NCBI GenBank assembly: GCA_902563095.1
Contig: CACEWA010000001.1
Coordinates: 141,951 to 205,950 of the forward strand
Length of the DNA: 64,000 nucleotides
Direction of reading: 5' to 3'
From: an uncultured Candidatus Poseidoniales archaeon
GTDB taxonomy: Archaea; Thermoplasmatota; Poseidoniia; Poseidoniales; Poseidoniaceae
How positions within the stretch are numbered: position 1 is the first letter of the stretch; the number at the start of each line of letters is the position of its first letter. The position numbers and the translations under genes were made by a program. This document shows positions 29,075 through 38,778 of this stretch, in pieces. The notes beneath the pieces are model-generated. The model saw only the letters and a list, made by a program, of their open reading frames with translations. It did not search any database and was not told the DNA's origin.

Positions 29075-30268
29075 TCATTTGTAAATCAGTCTAATCGTCA
29101 GAGATTCTATATCTAAATCATTGACCATTTCGTTTCTAACCGTCAAGGTCCATTCTCCATCTTTCCATTGACTTTCTGCAAAGTGGTAAGACCCTGTAAA
29201 TTGTAACCAAACACAATCTGTATCTGAATCACAATCACCGCCATGGTTTCTTTGATCGACCCCGATACTACTTGTGTTACCCGCTTCATCATCGGTAGAG
29301 TTGAATCCATACAAGTCTATCTTTGCTCTACAATTATTGCCATCTCCTGGCACCACATCCGTGCAATCGCTGTCTTCCTTTTGGTAGACTAACTCACCCG
29401 ATGCTCTTTTGATTGTATTACCTGAATCCAAATCTTGTGTGGCCTGGAATGTAAAATCAATGTCGATTGGATTGTTGGAAGTGTTTCCTCCAATAGAGAA
29501 CTCATTCCATTTACCCACATAGTTGACATAGACAATTGTGTCATCAGTACTCGATAACCCAGCTCCATTGATTACTGTCAGAGCGATTTTGTATTCCCCC
29601 GGTGCAAGTTCTTTCCATTCCACTGTTTCTCCAGTTAGGTCAGCGTCATTTTCAGGGTCACCGTCTCCGTCTTCATCTCTCTCTAGGTTCGTATCCCAAT
29701 TCCATTCTGAGATATAATCATCACAGCCTTGGCTGTCATCTTCACAAGGTTCAGAATCTGAGGCATCAAGAGTAACGGATGTAGTTGCTAGAACCGATTT
29801 GCTCGAAGTACTCTTATCCATTTCACAAATGTAAACAATATAGAAATTACCTGTATTCACGCCTTCTCCATCACAATCAGTATTCGGAGAATAAGACCCT
29901 GGGTCCGCATCTGGGACTTGAGCATCAGCATCAATAATCTTGACGGAACGAGTTTGTGAACTAGAATCTGTACCATCTGATATCGTTAGAGTTACGTCAT
30001 AAGTTCCTGCGTCCGGATATGACCATGTGGCTGTTCTGCCTGTTTCGTCATACGCACCATCGGTATCAAAATCCCACTTGTAGGTTAGTCCTCCAGCAGG
30101 CAGAGATGCTCCGCCATCGAATTCTATTTCCATATCTGTGCGAATATTGTTGTCTGGCTCATAATCGAAGATCGCTTCGAGTTGAGATGAAGAGGATTCT
30201 TCGCTTGACAGACACCCAGCAAGGCTTGCAGAAACAAACATCAGTACCATGAATACGGGCTTCATCAC
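29075..30268 (-). CDS. Secreted lipoprotein-like protein with PKD domain(s) and a C-terminal P-domain-like module
   Basis: Lipobox-like 'SASLAGCLSSEESS'; PKD 'YKWDFDTDGAYDETGRTATWSYPDAGTYDVTLTISDG'; C-term 'WKDGEWTLTVRNEMVNDLDIESLTIRLIYK'. Confidence 0.8.
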   Translation of the reverse strand: MMKPVFMVLMFVSASLAGCLSSEESSSSQLEAIFDYEPDNNIRTDMEIEFDGGASLPAGGLTYKWDFDTDGAYDETGRTATWSYPDAGTYDVTLTISDGTDSSSQTRSVKIIDADAQVPDADPGSYSPNTDCDGEGVNTGNFYIVYICEMDKSTSSKSVLATTSVTLDASDSEPCEDDSQGCDDYISEWNWDTNLERDEDGDGDPENDADLTGETVEWKELAPGEYKIALTVINGAGLSSTDDTIVYVNYVGKWNEFSIGGNTSNNPIDIDFTFQATQDLDSGNTIKRASGELVYQKEDSDCTDVVPGDGNNCRAKIDLYGFNSTDDEAGNTSSIGVDQRNHGGDCDSDTDCVWLQFTGSYHFAESQWKDGEWTLTVRNEMVNDLDIESLTIRLIYK

Positions 30269-30320
30269 TACAGCGTGACTCCCTCATCCCATTCAATGCT
30301 TGCCCTTCTTGTCCTATATC

Positions 30321-32789
30321 TCAAAAGGAGAATAGGGATGTTTGGCGATTGCCGGCTAGAAGATCTTTGGCTGACCAATTAAACGCTTCAGTGACCCTTC
30401 CAAAAGCAGTAGCTAGTCGGTCAGCATAAAATTGGCCGTCATAATTTGTAACCGGGTCTTCTTCTAACCATGGCTGTATTTCCATTGGTCTATTCTTTGC
30501 ATTGGTCACGATGTATGCAATTTTCATCCCAGGCGTAAACGGCAGACCTTTCTCGATTATTGCTCTAGCAGCACGGACTTGAATCATAGAATCGGGATTT
30601 GCATAATCTTTGGTGAAATCCCACGCAGCCCTACGTTTATCCCATCTACCTTTGCAAGATTTACTCATGATTAGGTCTCTGATTGGAACTTCTCCATTCT
30701 TGGCTGCCGCGATTGTCTCTATTGCAAGATTGATTGCAGATTCTGAATCATCTGCCAACACATGTTTGAAAATTTCTTTCATTCCATCGGTCAAGAATCT
30801 GAATGAATCTGTCCTTTGGGTTTCATACCCTTTTACCATCATTACTTCTTTTGGCCAAACAACTTGCCCTACATACCTCTTCTTTGCACCATGGCTAAAG
30901 AATACTGACATGCCGGTTTCAAATTCTAATTCTGCACTAGCCTCGCTGAATCTTTCTGCAGTACTGTGCCCGAAATCAATCATTGCCTGTTTTGGATTTT
31001 CAACTCCATCAACCGGTGTCTTCACGAAAATTGAATCGGTATCAGAGTATACTACATGGTGACCTTCATCGTCTAACTTATGGATAATTGTCTTGATGTT
31101 TTTCCGCGCCCAGGCGGTAATTGATTCGCCTAATTGCCGGTGGGTGAAGCGATAAAATCCACTCGCGAATACGCCATAGAATGAGTTCATCAGAATCTTG
31201 ACCGCATATTGCATTTGGTCATGATATGACCTCTTAGCATCATCTTTAGCCTCGCGCATTCCCGCTTTGTGCACATCCCTTTGAGACATCAAATCCTCTA
31301 GTAATGTGGGAACCATGCCCCTTCTGCCACTTTCATTTCTGAATTGAGCACCGGTTGGAGACTCATACACCAATTCTCCTTCTGCAGGCTGGTCTGTACT
31401 GCCATCGTCTATTCTTGTTGTATAGCAGATGTTTTTGCCGATCATGATAGAGGGATACATCGATTTGAAATCTAAAATTGCAACCCATCGGTGGAGTCCT
31501 GCTTCAACATCGTGAACATAACCTCCTTCGATTTGACCTTCTTTTCTATCGGCTGAACCGGTGAGTGGCACTCCGATTGAATTACGATCTGCCATGCGAA
31601 TTACCAGTGAATCAATTAGTTGCGAGGTCGTACCATTTGCGCTAGTGTCCAAAGCAACTTTTGCTACTGCAGCAACCGCCTCTTTACGTCTGAATGCCTG
31701 AATTTTATGCATTATATCCAATGGCAATTCTGCATCTCTTAGACAATATTCCAATACTTCATCAGGACGATTTGCCCACTCTTCATCCATTTTCGATGCA
31801 TCGACATCGATTTTCTGCATGTCTTCATTATCTGGGAATAACAATCTTGACACAAACTTCAGTGTCTCTCTCTGTGGCCTCAATGCTTGACGTGCCTGCC
31901 ACCATGCATCCATTACACAGCGACCTGCTAAATTCCAAGCTCTGGCTGTTCCTCTTGTAGGAATCAACGTATCTCTACGCCTACCTTCTTCGGTTACAGC
32001 AACTCGCCCCCATCCCATAACTTGCGCTCTGAGTGCTTTGTTTGATTTGGCAACTAGATTTGCTCTATCGACAATTCTGCCCATATCGAAATTATCAATA
32101 TTGTAACCTGTAATGATGTCTGGGTCATTCTTTCTAACCAATTCAGTTAACTGTTTCAAAATGGTTTCTTCATCATCAGCGAATGTATGTCGTGTTCTCT
32201 CGCCGGTTCCCATATCTTCGATTACCGCTGCTGCACAAAGTATAGTGTCGTGAGCAATTGATGTTTCTAAGTCGAATGAAAAAATCTTGAATGGAGCAGG
32301 GAATGGGTCGCAGTGCACAACATCGTCCATTGTAATATCAAGACAAACATCTACGGGGTGCTCAGTTTGAGTCACTTCACCATCAACAGAGACATGCATT
32401 GAGAGATCTCCGTCCAAAAAGAAACGATTGACAAAGGGGATATCTCCCGATAAAATAGTCCATTTTACTTTGAGGGCTTCACGTAACTTAGGCACCATGA
32501 AAGGTTGTCCAACATACACCTTCCAAACCGGTTTGACCCCCAGATATGTCCACTTCATTTCCGGCCCGACAATTTCGGTTATCTCTTCATGACCTTCGGG
32601 CAACTGTGGCGTATTCTTCGAATCTTCCCACCGCCCGTGTGGTGTAATCTCAAACCACGGTTTGACTCCATTGACCCGTAGTAATACCGACTCGCCTGTG
32701 CGTGCGCGCGACCACAATTCCATCACGGTAGAATCATCCCGTGAGACATATCTCCCGGTGATAATTGCCACATCACCAGACCAGCGCAT
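30321..32789 (-). CDS. polB: Family B DNA polymerase (start MRWSGDVAIITGRYV preferred)
   Basis: 'FSFDLETSIAHD' exonuclease motif, 'DFKSMYPSIMIGKNI', 'KILMNSFYGVFASGFYRF', 'YSDTDSIFVKTP'; C-terminal PIP-box-like 'QTSLFSF'. Confidence 0.95.
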   Translation of the reverse strand: MRWSGDVAIITGRYVSRDDSTVMELWSRARTGESVLLRVNGVKPWFEITPHGRWEDSKNTPQLPEGHEEITEIVGPEMKWTYLGVKPVWKVYVGQPFMVPKLREALKVKWTILSGDIPFVNRFFLDGDLSMHVSVDGEVTQTEHPVDVCLDITMDDVVHCDPFPAPFKIFSFDLETSIAHDTILCAAAVIEDMGTGERTRHTFADDEETILKQLTELVRKNDPDIITGYNIDNFDMGRIVDRANLVAKSNKALRAQVMGWGRVAVTEEGRRRDTLIPTRGTARAWNLAGRCVMDAWWQARQALRPQRETLKFVSRLLFPDNEDMQKIDVDASKMDEEWANRPDEVLEYCLRDAELPLDIMHKIQAFRRKEAVAAVAKVALDTSANGTTSQLIDSLVIRMADRNSIGVPLTGSADRKEGQIEGGYVHDVEAGLHRWVAILDFKSMYPSIMIGKNICYTTRIDDGSTDQPAEGELVYESPTGAQFRNESGRRGMVPTLLEDLMSQRDVHKAGMREAKDDAKRSYHDQMQYAVKILMNSFYGVFASGFYRFTHRQLGESITAWARKNIKTIIHKLDDEGHHVVYSDTDSIFVKTPVDGVENPKQAMIDFGHSTAERFSEASAELEFETGMSVFFSHGAKKRYVGQVVWPKEVMMVKGYETQRTDSFRFLTDGMKEIFKHVLADDSESAINLAIETIAAAKNGEVPIRDLIMSKSCKGRWDKRRAAWDFTKDYANPDSMIQVRAARAIIEKGLPFTPGMKIAYIVTNAKNRPMEIQPWLEEDPVTNYDGQFYADRLATAFGRVTEAFNWSAKDLLAGNRQTSLFSF

Positions 32790-32885
32790 AGTTACTGGAA
32801 AGGTCAGTAGGCCAACAACTTGTCGAAAGTGCGTGTGATGAGAATTTTCGCACAATCATTGAATACCGCCGAGCGGTGGTCGCCT

Positions 32886-33917
32886 ATGATGAGCGAAGCA
32901 CCGGTCGATTGGGACTCCCTAACATTCTCTATGACCGAGACCGATTTCATGTATATGACAAAGACCGCAATCGACGCTCCTTGGGAGCCTGGTCAAATGC
33001 GCCCCTATGGCAACATCTCAATTTCCCCAGCTGCTGGAGTAATGAATTACGGACAAGGTTTGTTTGAAGGAATGAAGGCATACAGAACCGCCGCTGGTAG
33101 AGTTGTTTTATTCAGGCCGGAAGAGAATGCGCGTAGAATGCAAAGAGGCGCTGATAGGCTCAAAATGCCACCAGTACCTGAATCCATTTTCATCGATGCT
33201 GTGGAACAATGTGTCCAACAGAATGCTAGATGGATTCCGCCTATGGGCAAAGGAGCATTGTATGTGCGCCCACTACTGAATGGTAGTGGTGCAGTGCTTG
33301 GAGTTGCTCCTGCGCCAGAATACACTTTCATGGTCTATGTCACTCCGGTTGGGCCTTACTTCAAAGGTGGAATGACTTGCATCAAGTTGCTAATCAGTGA
33401 TGAGTATCATAGAGCCGCACCGGGCGGTTCTGGTGGAGTCAAAGCGATAGGGAATTATGCTCCTGGAATGATGCCTTCCAAGAAAGCAAAGGCTGCAGGT
33501 TATGCTGAAGTCATCTATCTCGATGCTGAGGAACACAAGTATGTGGAAGAAGTCGGTGCTGCGAATTTCTTCTGCCTCAAAGATGGTGTGCTCTATACTC
33601 CAGAACTGACCGGAACAATCCTTCCGGGAATCACTCGTAATTCGATTATTGAACTAGCACGCCACATGGGATATGAAGTCGTTGAAACAAAGGTATCCGC
33701 TGAATTCGCAATGAGTGCAGAAGAAGCATTCTGCTGTGGAACAGCAGCTGTAATTTCACCTATTGGCTCAATCACATTTGGCGACAAGACCGCCACTTAT
33801 GCAGATGGTTCAACACCCGGCGATCTAACTCAAAGATTGTATGATGCACTTACTAACATCCAAAATGAAGTCGATGAAGACATCTTTGGATGGGTCCACC
33901 CAGTTCCTGGGCTCTGA
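32886..33917 (+). CDS. ilvE: Branched-chain amino acid aminotransferase
   Basis: 'NYGQGLFEGMKAYRTAAGRVVLFRPEENARRMQRGADRL', 'VKAIGNYAPGMMPSKKAKAAGYAEVIYLDA', 'ELTGTILPGITRNSIIELA'. Confidence 0.95.
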   Translation: MMSEAPVDWDSLTFSMTETDFMYMTKTAIDAPWEPGQMRPYGNISISPAAGVMNYGQGLFEGMKAYRTAAGRVVLFRPEENARRMQRGADRLKMPPVPESIFIDAVEQCVQQNARWIPPMGKGALYVRPLLNGSGAVLGVAPAPEYTFMVYVTPVGPYFKGGMTCIKLLISDEYHRAAPGGSGGVKAIGNYAPGMMPSKKAKAAGYAEVIYLDAEEHKYVEEVGAANFFCLKDGVLYTPELTGTILPGITRNSIIELARHMGYEVVETKVSAEFAMSAEEAFCCGTAAVISPIGSITFGDKTATYADGSTPGDLTQRLYDALTNIQNEVDEDIFGWVHPVPGL

Positions 33918-33980
33918 TTGATTTTTGGCATCTAATCAGATATTAGGGTAAGTCGTGTAACACGCCGCGGCGTGGGATTT

Positions 33981-34289
33981 CTAGTATACCACCAACGAGA
34001 GCAGAGTAGCAACTGTCCCTAAAACAAATCCTCTTGAAAATCTGCCAAATGATTCTAATGATTCCTTGTATCTTAATTCTTCATTTATATTTCCCATAGC
34101 CACGAATATGAGAAAGAAAATTGCAATTCCAATATTGAGACCACAAGCGTCCATAAGTTTCCAAACAGCATCACCACAATAAATAACGCAAGGATCACCC
34201 AAAAATTGGAAAGCGAGAATCCACGCAATAGGAGGCACTATCGTTCCGATGATAAACGCTAATGTCAACGGCTTGAACCATCCCAACAT
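33981..34289 (-). CDS. Small hypothetical membrane protein
   Basis: Three predicted hydrophobic segments in 102 aa. Confidence 0.55.
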   Translation of the reverse strand: MLGWFKPLTLAFIIGTIVPPIAWILAFQFLGDPCVIYCGDAVWKLMDACGLNIGIAIFFLIFVAMGNINEELRYKESLESFGRFSRGFVLGTVATLLSLVVY

Positions 34290-34405
34290 CTTCTATCCCT
34301 TTGTTCATAAGTATGGACTCAGAGTATTGAATCTTGCTCTGGATGACTGTATACAATGGTACCCCTTCAAAACACGTCATCTGCATGGGTTTCGAAAGGT
34401 ATATC

Positions 34406-36697
34406 TCAACCAAGTAACAGTAGGCTAAGTTGCATTACTGCAGCCCCAAATACAGCCCCTACAACAAGATGCCTTGGACGATTTTGTTCCATTGCTTGAG
34501 GGATTAATTCTTTGTAAGCAACAACCGTCATTATTCCTCCAACAAATGCAAGCGAACACCCCACCATGAATGGTGTCAATATTGGTCCTAAAATCAACAA
34601 GGCAAACAAGGCCCCTAATGGTTCTGTGAAACCCGTTGCCATTGCGATAAGGGTTGCTTTCAGCCGCCCTCCGCCCCCTGCTTGAATTGGTGCAGCTACT
34701 GCGATTCCTTCTGGTATGTTGTGTAAGGCAATAGCAGCCATGAGCACAACACCATACTGAGCATTTTCAAGAACAGCCACTCCCATGGCCAAACCTTCGG
34801 GGAAATTATGAATGGCGAGGGCGATGGCTGTAAGGATACCAGATTTGTACAATTTTCTTTCCTTTGACATGGAGGAAATATCCTCGTCCTTGTTAGTGTA
34901 CATGCTCGCAGCATAAACGATGCCTACTCCCACACCAAACGAGAGCGTGATGGGAAGGAAACCGTTCTCCATAGCTTGGCTGAACCACAAATCAAGCACT
35001 GAAACCAACAGCATCACACCAGCAGCCATAGCTAGTAAAAAGGCCATCATTTCCTGGCTGATTTCTTTCACAACAAACACAATCAACCCACCAATTCCCG
35101 TTGCTAGACCAGCCATTAGAGCTAGAACAAAAGGAAAGACCCATGATTCTGATTCACCCTCCAAACCAGAAATTTGGATGAGCGGTTCCTCTACACTTTC
35201 ATGACCACCTTGAGTAACAAGGACGTGTAGGACAATTTCTACTGTTAATGCTAAACTCTCTTGGTGAATAACGCTTGGCACATCGGTTTGGCGATGGTAT
35301 TCTTCATATTCCCATCCATAAAATCCAATTGTAGTCGTACCAAATTGATTAAACGCTCGATGGTCACTGTTACCCTGCTGGTTGACTTGGACAGTCGCAT
35401 CATATTCATTCCATTCCCCATTATTCAACACTGAACTCTGAATTTTAGAAATGGAGTCAACAAGGTTAGCATCGGATGTTTCAATTCCAAGAGTGCCAAG
35501 CCCTTTGGATGGATTAAGATTTGTTGAGTCTAGGTTGATGTACAAATCGAGAGAGTCTATGTATTCTTGATTGGATTCTATGTAGGCTTGACTTCCAAGC
35601 AAACCAAGCTCTTCGCCGCCCCATGTCGCAAATCTGACAGTTGAGTCTAGGTTAAGTTCACTTATTTGTGTAGCAACTTCGAAAAGTTGAGACACGCCAA
35701 CAGCATTGTCTACTGCTCCAGGGCTAATGTAAACAGAGTCGTGATGAGCGCCAACTAAAATCTCGCCTTCTCCTTTACCAGGAAGTTCTCCAGTGACGAC
35801 TTTTACACTCCTAGTGCCAACATTATTTCCTTCCCAAAATCCATCCAATGAAGCAAATATTGTGGAATCGCTTTCCGCCTGTTCGATATAATCATGAAAC
35901 ACCATGGCGACACTTTCAGAGATGTAGATGTATGGAATCAGTGAGTCTGCATATTGCCCATTGTAAGCATCAGGAAACGGAACGGTTTCTCCATTTTCTT
36001 TGACTGTTACTGAACGGAAGGGCGGCGTTTCAACCCCTTCTGAGTATATCATTACGACGCCAGCATTTCGATCTATTGAGTCTTTATAAATCTCAGCGAG
36101 ACTTCGTGAATTATCATAATTAATCATTACAGCGAGGTCGGTTAAATCACCAATATTCTCGAATTGCTCTGCTGAACCGTTGCCAAGGAAAGTAAGCATG
36201 TTGTCATGCTTGTGATTAGCACCTGAATATCCGAGATAAGTGAAGGCCTCGATATGATTTAGTTCACCTGTTTCTTCAATAGCAATTCTTCCCGATCCTG
36301 CAGTTCCGTCAGGCAATCCTGGGCCATTTTGCAATCCTTGCTCTAATTGCGCATGCATCAATATTTGATGCTCGTCAGGGTCTGCATCAACAAACCAAGC
36401 ACCGGTTACCTGAAATTCTTCAACCTTAACATTTTCAAGACCGATTTCGGTAAATCGTTGGCTTATGTACTCTGTTGCCAAATTTTCTTCAGCAGAACCT
36501 GCCACTCTTGGGCCAAATGAAGCAATTCTATCGATGTCCTCAATCATGTCCGAATTATCTATTGAAAACGAAATCTCATTTTCTTCATGAAGAAGATATT
36601 CGTATGTCAAACTCGATAATAGAACAATAGCTGATATCAAACCGACAATAGTCAATGTTCGATCCGAGGATGGCCCCATGTTGTTGCTGTAAAGCAA
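34406..36697 (-). CDS. M28-family metallopeptidase fused to a C-terminal ZIP-family metal transporter
   Basis: M28: 'VGAHHDSVYISPGAVDNAVGVSQLFEVA', 'FATWGGEELGLLGSQAYIES', 'DHRAFNQFG'. ZIP: 'AIALAIHNFPEGLAMGVAV' and 'AAIALHNIPEGIAVAAPI'. Confidence 0.88.
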   Translation of the reverse strand: MLYSNNMGPSSDRTLTIVGLISAIVLLSSLTYEYLLHEENEISFSIDNSDMIEDIDRIASFGPRVAGSAEENLATEYISQRFTEIGLENVKVEEFQVTGAWFVDADPDEHQILMHAQLEQGLQNGPGLPDGTAGSGRIAIEETGELNHIEAFTYLGYSGANHKHDNMLTFLGNGSAEQFENIGDLTDLAVMINYDNSRSLAEIYKDSIDRNAGVVMIYSEGVETPPFRSVTVKENGETVPFPDAYNGQYADSLIPYIYISESVAMVFHDYIEQAESDSTIFASLDGFWEGNNVGTRSVKVVTGELPGKGEGEILVGAHHDSVYISPGAVDNAVGVSQLFEVATQISELNLDSTVRFATWGGEELGLLGSQAYIESNQEYIDSLDLYINLDSTNLNPSKGLGTLGIETSDANLVDSISKIQSSVLNNGEWNEYDATVQVNQQGNSDHRAFNQFGTTTIGFYGWEYEEYHRQTDVPSVIHQESLALTVEIVLHVLVTQGGHESVEEPLIQISGLEGESESWVFPFVLALMAGLATGIGGLIVFVVKEISQEMMAFLLAMAAGVMLLVSVLDLWFSQAMENGFLPITLSFGVGVGIVYAASMYTNKDEDISSMSKERKLYKSGILTAIALAIHNFPEGLAMGVAVLENAQYGVVLMAAIALHNIPEGIAVAAPIQAGGGGRLKATLIAMATGFTEPLGALFALLILGPILTPFMVGCSLAFVGGIMTVVAYKELIPQAMEQNRPRHLVVGAVFGAAVMQLSLLLLG

Positions 36698-36840
36698 CCT
36701 CTTGATAAATTTAGGGTGGCCTAAAATTAATTCTAATAATCGAATTCGGATAGTTTCAGAGGGTTCATCCGAATACCCATACGAATGACATTCCTGTTTG
36801 AATGGGCTTTGAGTGGGTCATTTTAGACGCTACCCTATAC

Positions 36841-36899
36841 AACGTCCAACAACAAGATGTCTTGGACGATTTTGTTCCATTGCTTCAGGGATTAATTCG
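36841..36899 (-). pseudogene. Remnant of a second ZIP-transporter 3' end
   Basis: Minus-strand translation ELIPEAMEQNRPRHLVVG-R-C-I-G-stop nearly matches KELIPQAMEQNRPRHLVVGAVFG in the 34406-36697 gene; the DNA repeat has few mismatches over about 48 nt. Confidence 0.75.
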
Positions 36900-38724
36900 T
36901 TTTTTCTAAACTTGAATCATACTCTCTTTCTAACTCGATGACCCTTTGTTCTGAAATACCGAGCGTTTTCGCTTGAATCTCTAACATTTTTCGTTCGTCA
37001 TCCGTGATAATCAAGTCGTTCATAGCAACCTTATACATTTCAAGATAGGCTTCTTCCTTACTGATGTTCAAAACTTCAGATTCAGTTACCTGCGCTTGGA
37101 TTCTAAATTCGTCATATTGAATTACACCATCTTTGTTTAAATCGATTTCATTAAACAATTCTGTACGTGATTCTTCGGGAAGTTTGGAAACTTCTGGCGC
37201 TTCCGAAAACTCATCTGATGAAATCACATTGTCACGGTTTTTGTCCATCAGAGTAAATGCTTCTTTGATTTCCCTTTCATCGATGGGAGCTTCTCCTGTC
37301 GTGCCGAATACGCTCATCATATTGATTCCACTTTTCCCATACTTTTTTGCAAGGGAATTGTTATCTCCGGCTTTTTCCAAGATTTCTTCATACCATTTCT
37401 CAAGGTACGCTTTACGTTCTTCTGTGAGCCCATAACTCCTAGCTTGTAGATCCAACATCGACCGTTCTTTATCCGTAATTTTTTGATCCTTCTTAGCCAG
37501 ATAGTACATTTCAAGATAGCCCAACTCTTCTTTTGTATGCGATTCGGGAATTAGTTTCGATGAAACATTTCCTAACGTCGAGATAATCGGCTTTCTCATC
37601 AGCAGAAATGTCATTCCGATGAATACGCCACCAATCCAACCTTGGTCAAAAAGAGATTCCATAAGTTCGGTGCTTACCAGGAATAGAATAGCACCGGAAC
37701 CAGCAAAAATTGTCGTTGTGAATGTCTTTCGTAATTGTTCATCGATTCCAAACATGTCGTTCTTGATTACTGCATAAGTGAATACTATTCCTTCAAATAA
37801 AGCAGCCAAGACGACTGCTGTAGGCATCAATGGTGGAAGAAACAAAAGCAAGTTCAAGTTGGACGACTGTAAATCCGGATTAAACACATTGGTCTGTAAA
37901 GAGGGCGACTCTCCGAGTGTAAGAATCATCCAAACAAGAATGAGTGTGGTTGTAATTTGCATAGCGGTCTTTCCAATGAAGCCTACGCGAACTGCCCTAA
38001 CTTCCCCGTAAAGGTCGGAATTTCCTTCTTCATTGATTCTTTTTCGGGAACTTGTGAGAGCGACAGTTGCTACGATTGCACCGACAAGCGGGATAAACAA
38101 GAGAATTCGAGTAAGCGGCCCCAGCGCTACATTTGACATTGTCAATGGATACACAGATTCGTATTCTTTCGTACATGTGACATCAAAGCCCAACGGTTTT
38201 CCAGATGCAGTTTTGCCCTCCCCGGAACCAACGCCTTCACAATAAACCCAACTGACATCTCCAATAGCAACGCTTGTTCCACCTGCGAAGTAACTAACGA
38301 TGAGGACAACACTCAAACAGAAAATTGGGAGCAGATACAAACTATGCAGTCTAAATGATTCGGAAATTTGTTTTGCCCATTTTTTATTACTGTAGAATGT
38401 GGCTGCAGCCATGTACAGGAAAAACAATTGAAGCGACATGGTGTAATAGATTACGCGCGCCGGCTTCAAAATATTCAACATTTCTTCTGGCCAAGCATAA
38501 ACCCAAAACAACATCGAGGTAAAGCAACGTAATGCTTCGCTGACAAGCATTAAGGCCATGAAACGATTCTTTGCTTTACTAGGATTGGCCTTGAGAATCA
38601 AATATGCGAGAAAGAGAAGAAAAATTCCTGCCAATATACTGAAAATAGCTAATGAATGCCAATATGCCAAAAAGGAGCCTAACGAACGTAAGTAATATGA
38701 TAGGGGCGAGCCCACATCTCCCAT
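36892..38724 (-). CDS. Multi-TM membrane protein with cytosolic EF-hand pair flanked by duplicated helical modules
   Basis: EF-hands 'LMDKNRDNVISSDEF' and 'EIDLNKDGVIQYDEF'; duplicated 'LGYLEMYYLAKKDQKITDKERSMLDLQARSYGLTEER' / 'EAYLEMYKVAMNDLIITDDERKMLEIQAKTLGISEQR'. Confidence 0.8.
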   Translation of the reverse strand: MGDVGSPLSYYLRSLGSFLAYWHSLAIFSILAGIFLLFLAYLILKANPSKAKNRFMALMLVSEALRCFTSMLFWVYAWPEEMLNILKPARVIYYTMSLQLFFLYMAAATFYSNKKWAKQISESFRLHSLYLLPIFCLSVVLIVSYFAGGTSVAIGDVSWVYCEGVGSGEGKTASGKPLGFDVTCTKEYESVYPLTMSNVALGPLTRILLFIPLVGAIVATVALTSSRKRINEEGNSDLYGEVRAVRVGFIGKTAMQITTTLILVWMILTLGESPSLQTNVFNPDLQSSNLNLLLFLPPLMPTAVVLAALFEGIVFTYAVIKNDMFGIDEQLRKTFTTTIFAGSGAILFLVSTELMESLFDQGWIGGVFIGMTFLLMRKPIISTLGNVSSKLIPESHTKEELGYLEMYYLAKKDQKITDKERSMLDLQARSYGLTEERKAYLEKWYEEILEKAGDNNSLAKKYGKSGINMMSVFGTTGEAPIDEREIKEAFTLMDKNRDNVISSDEFSEAPEVSKLPEESRTELFNEIDLNKDGVIQYDEFRIQAQVTESEVLNISKEEAYLEMYKVAMNDLIITDDERKMLEIQAKTLGISEQRVIELEREYDSSLEKTN

Positions 38725-38778
38725 GATTTTTTTTCCAAATATAATGTTATATTATTTTAACGAAAATGTTTGATTAAA

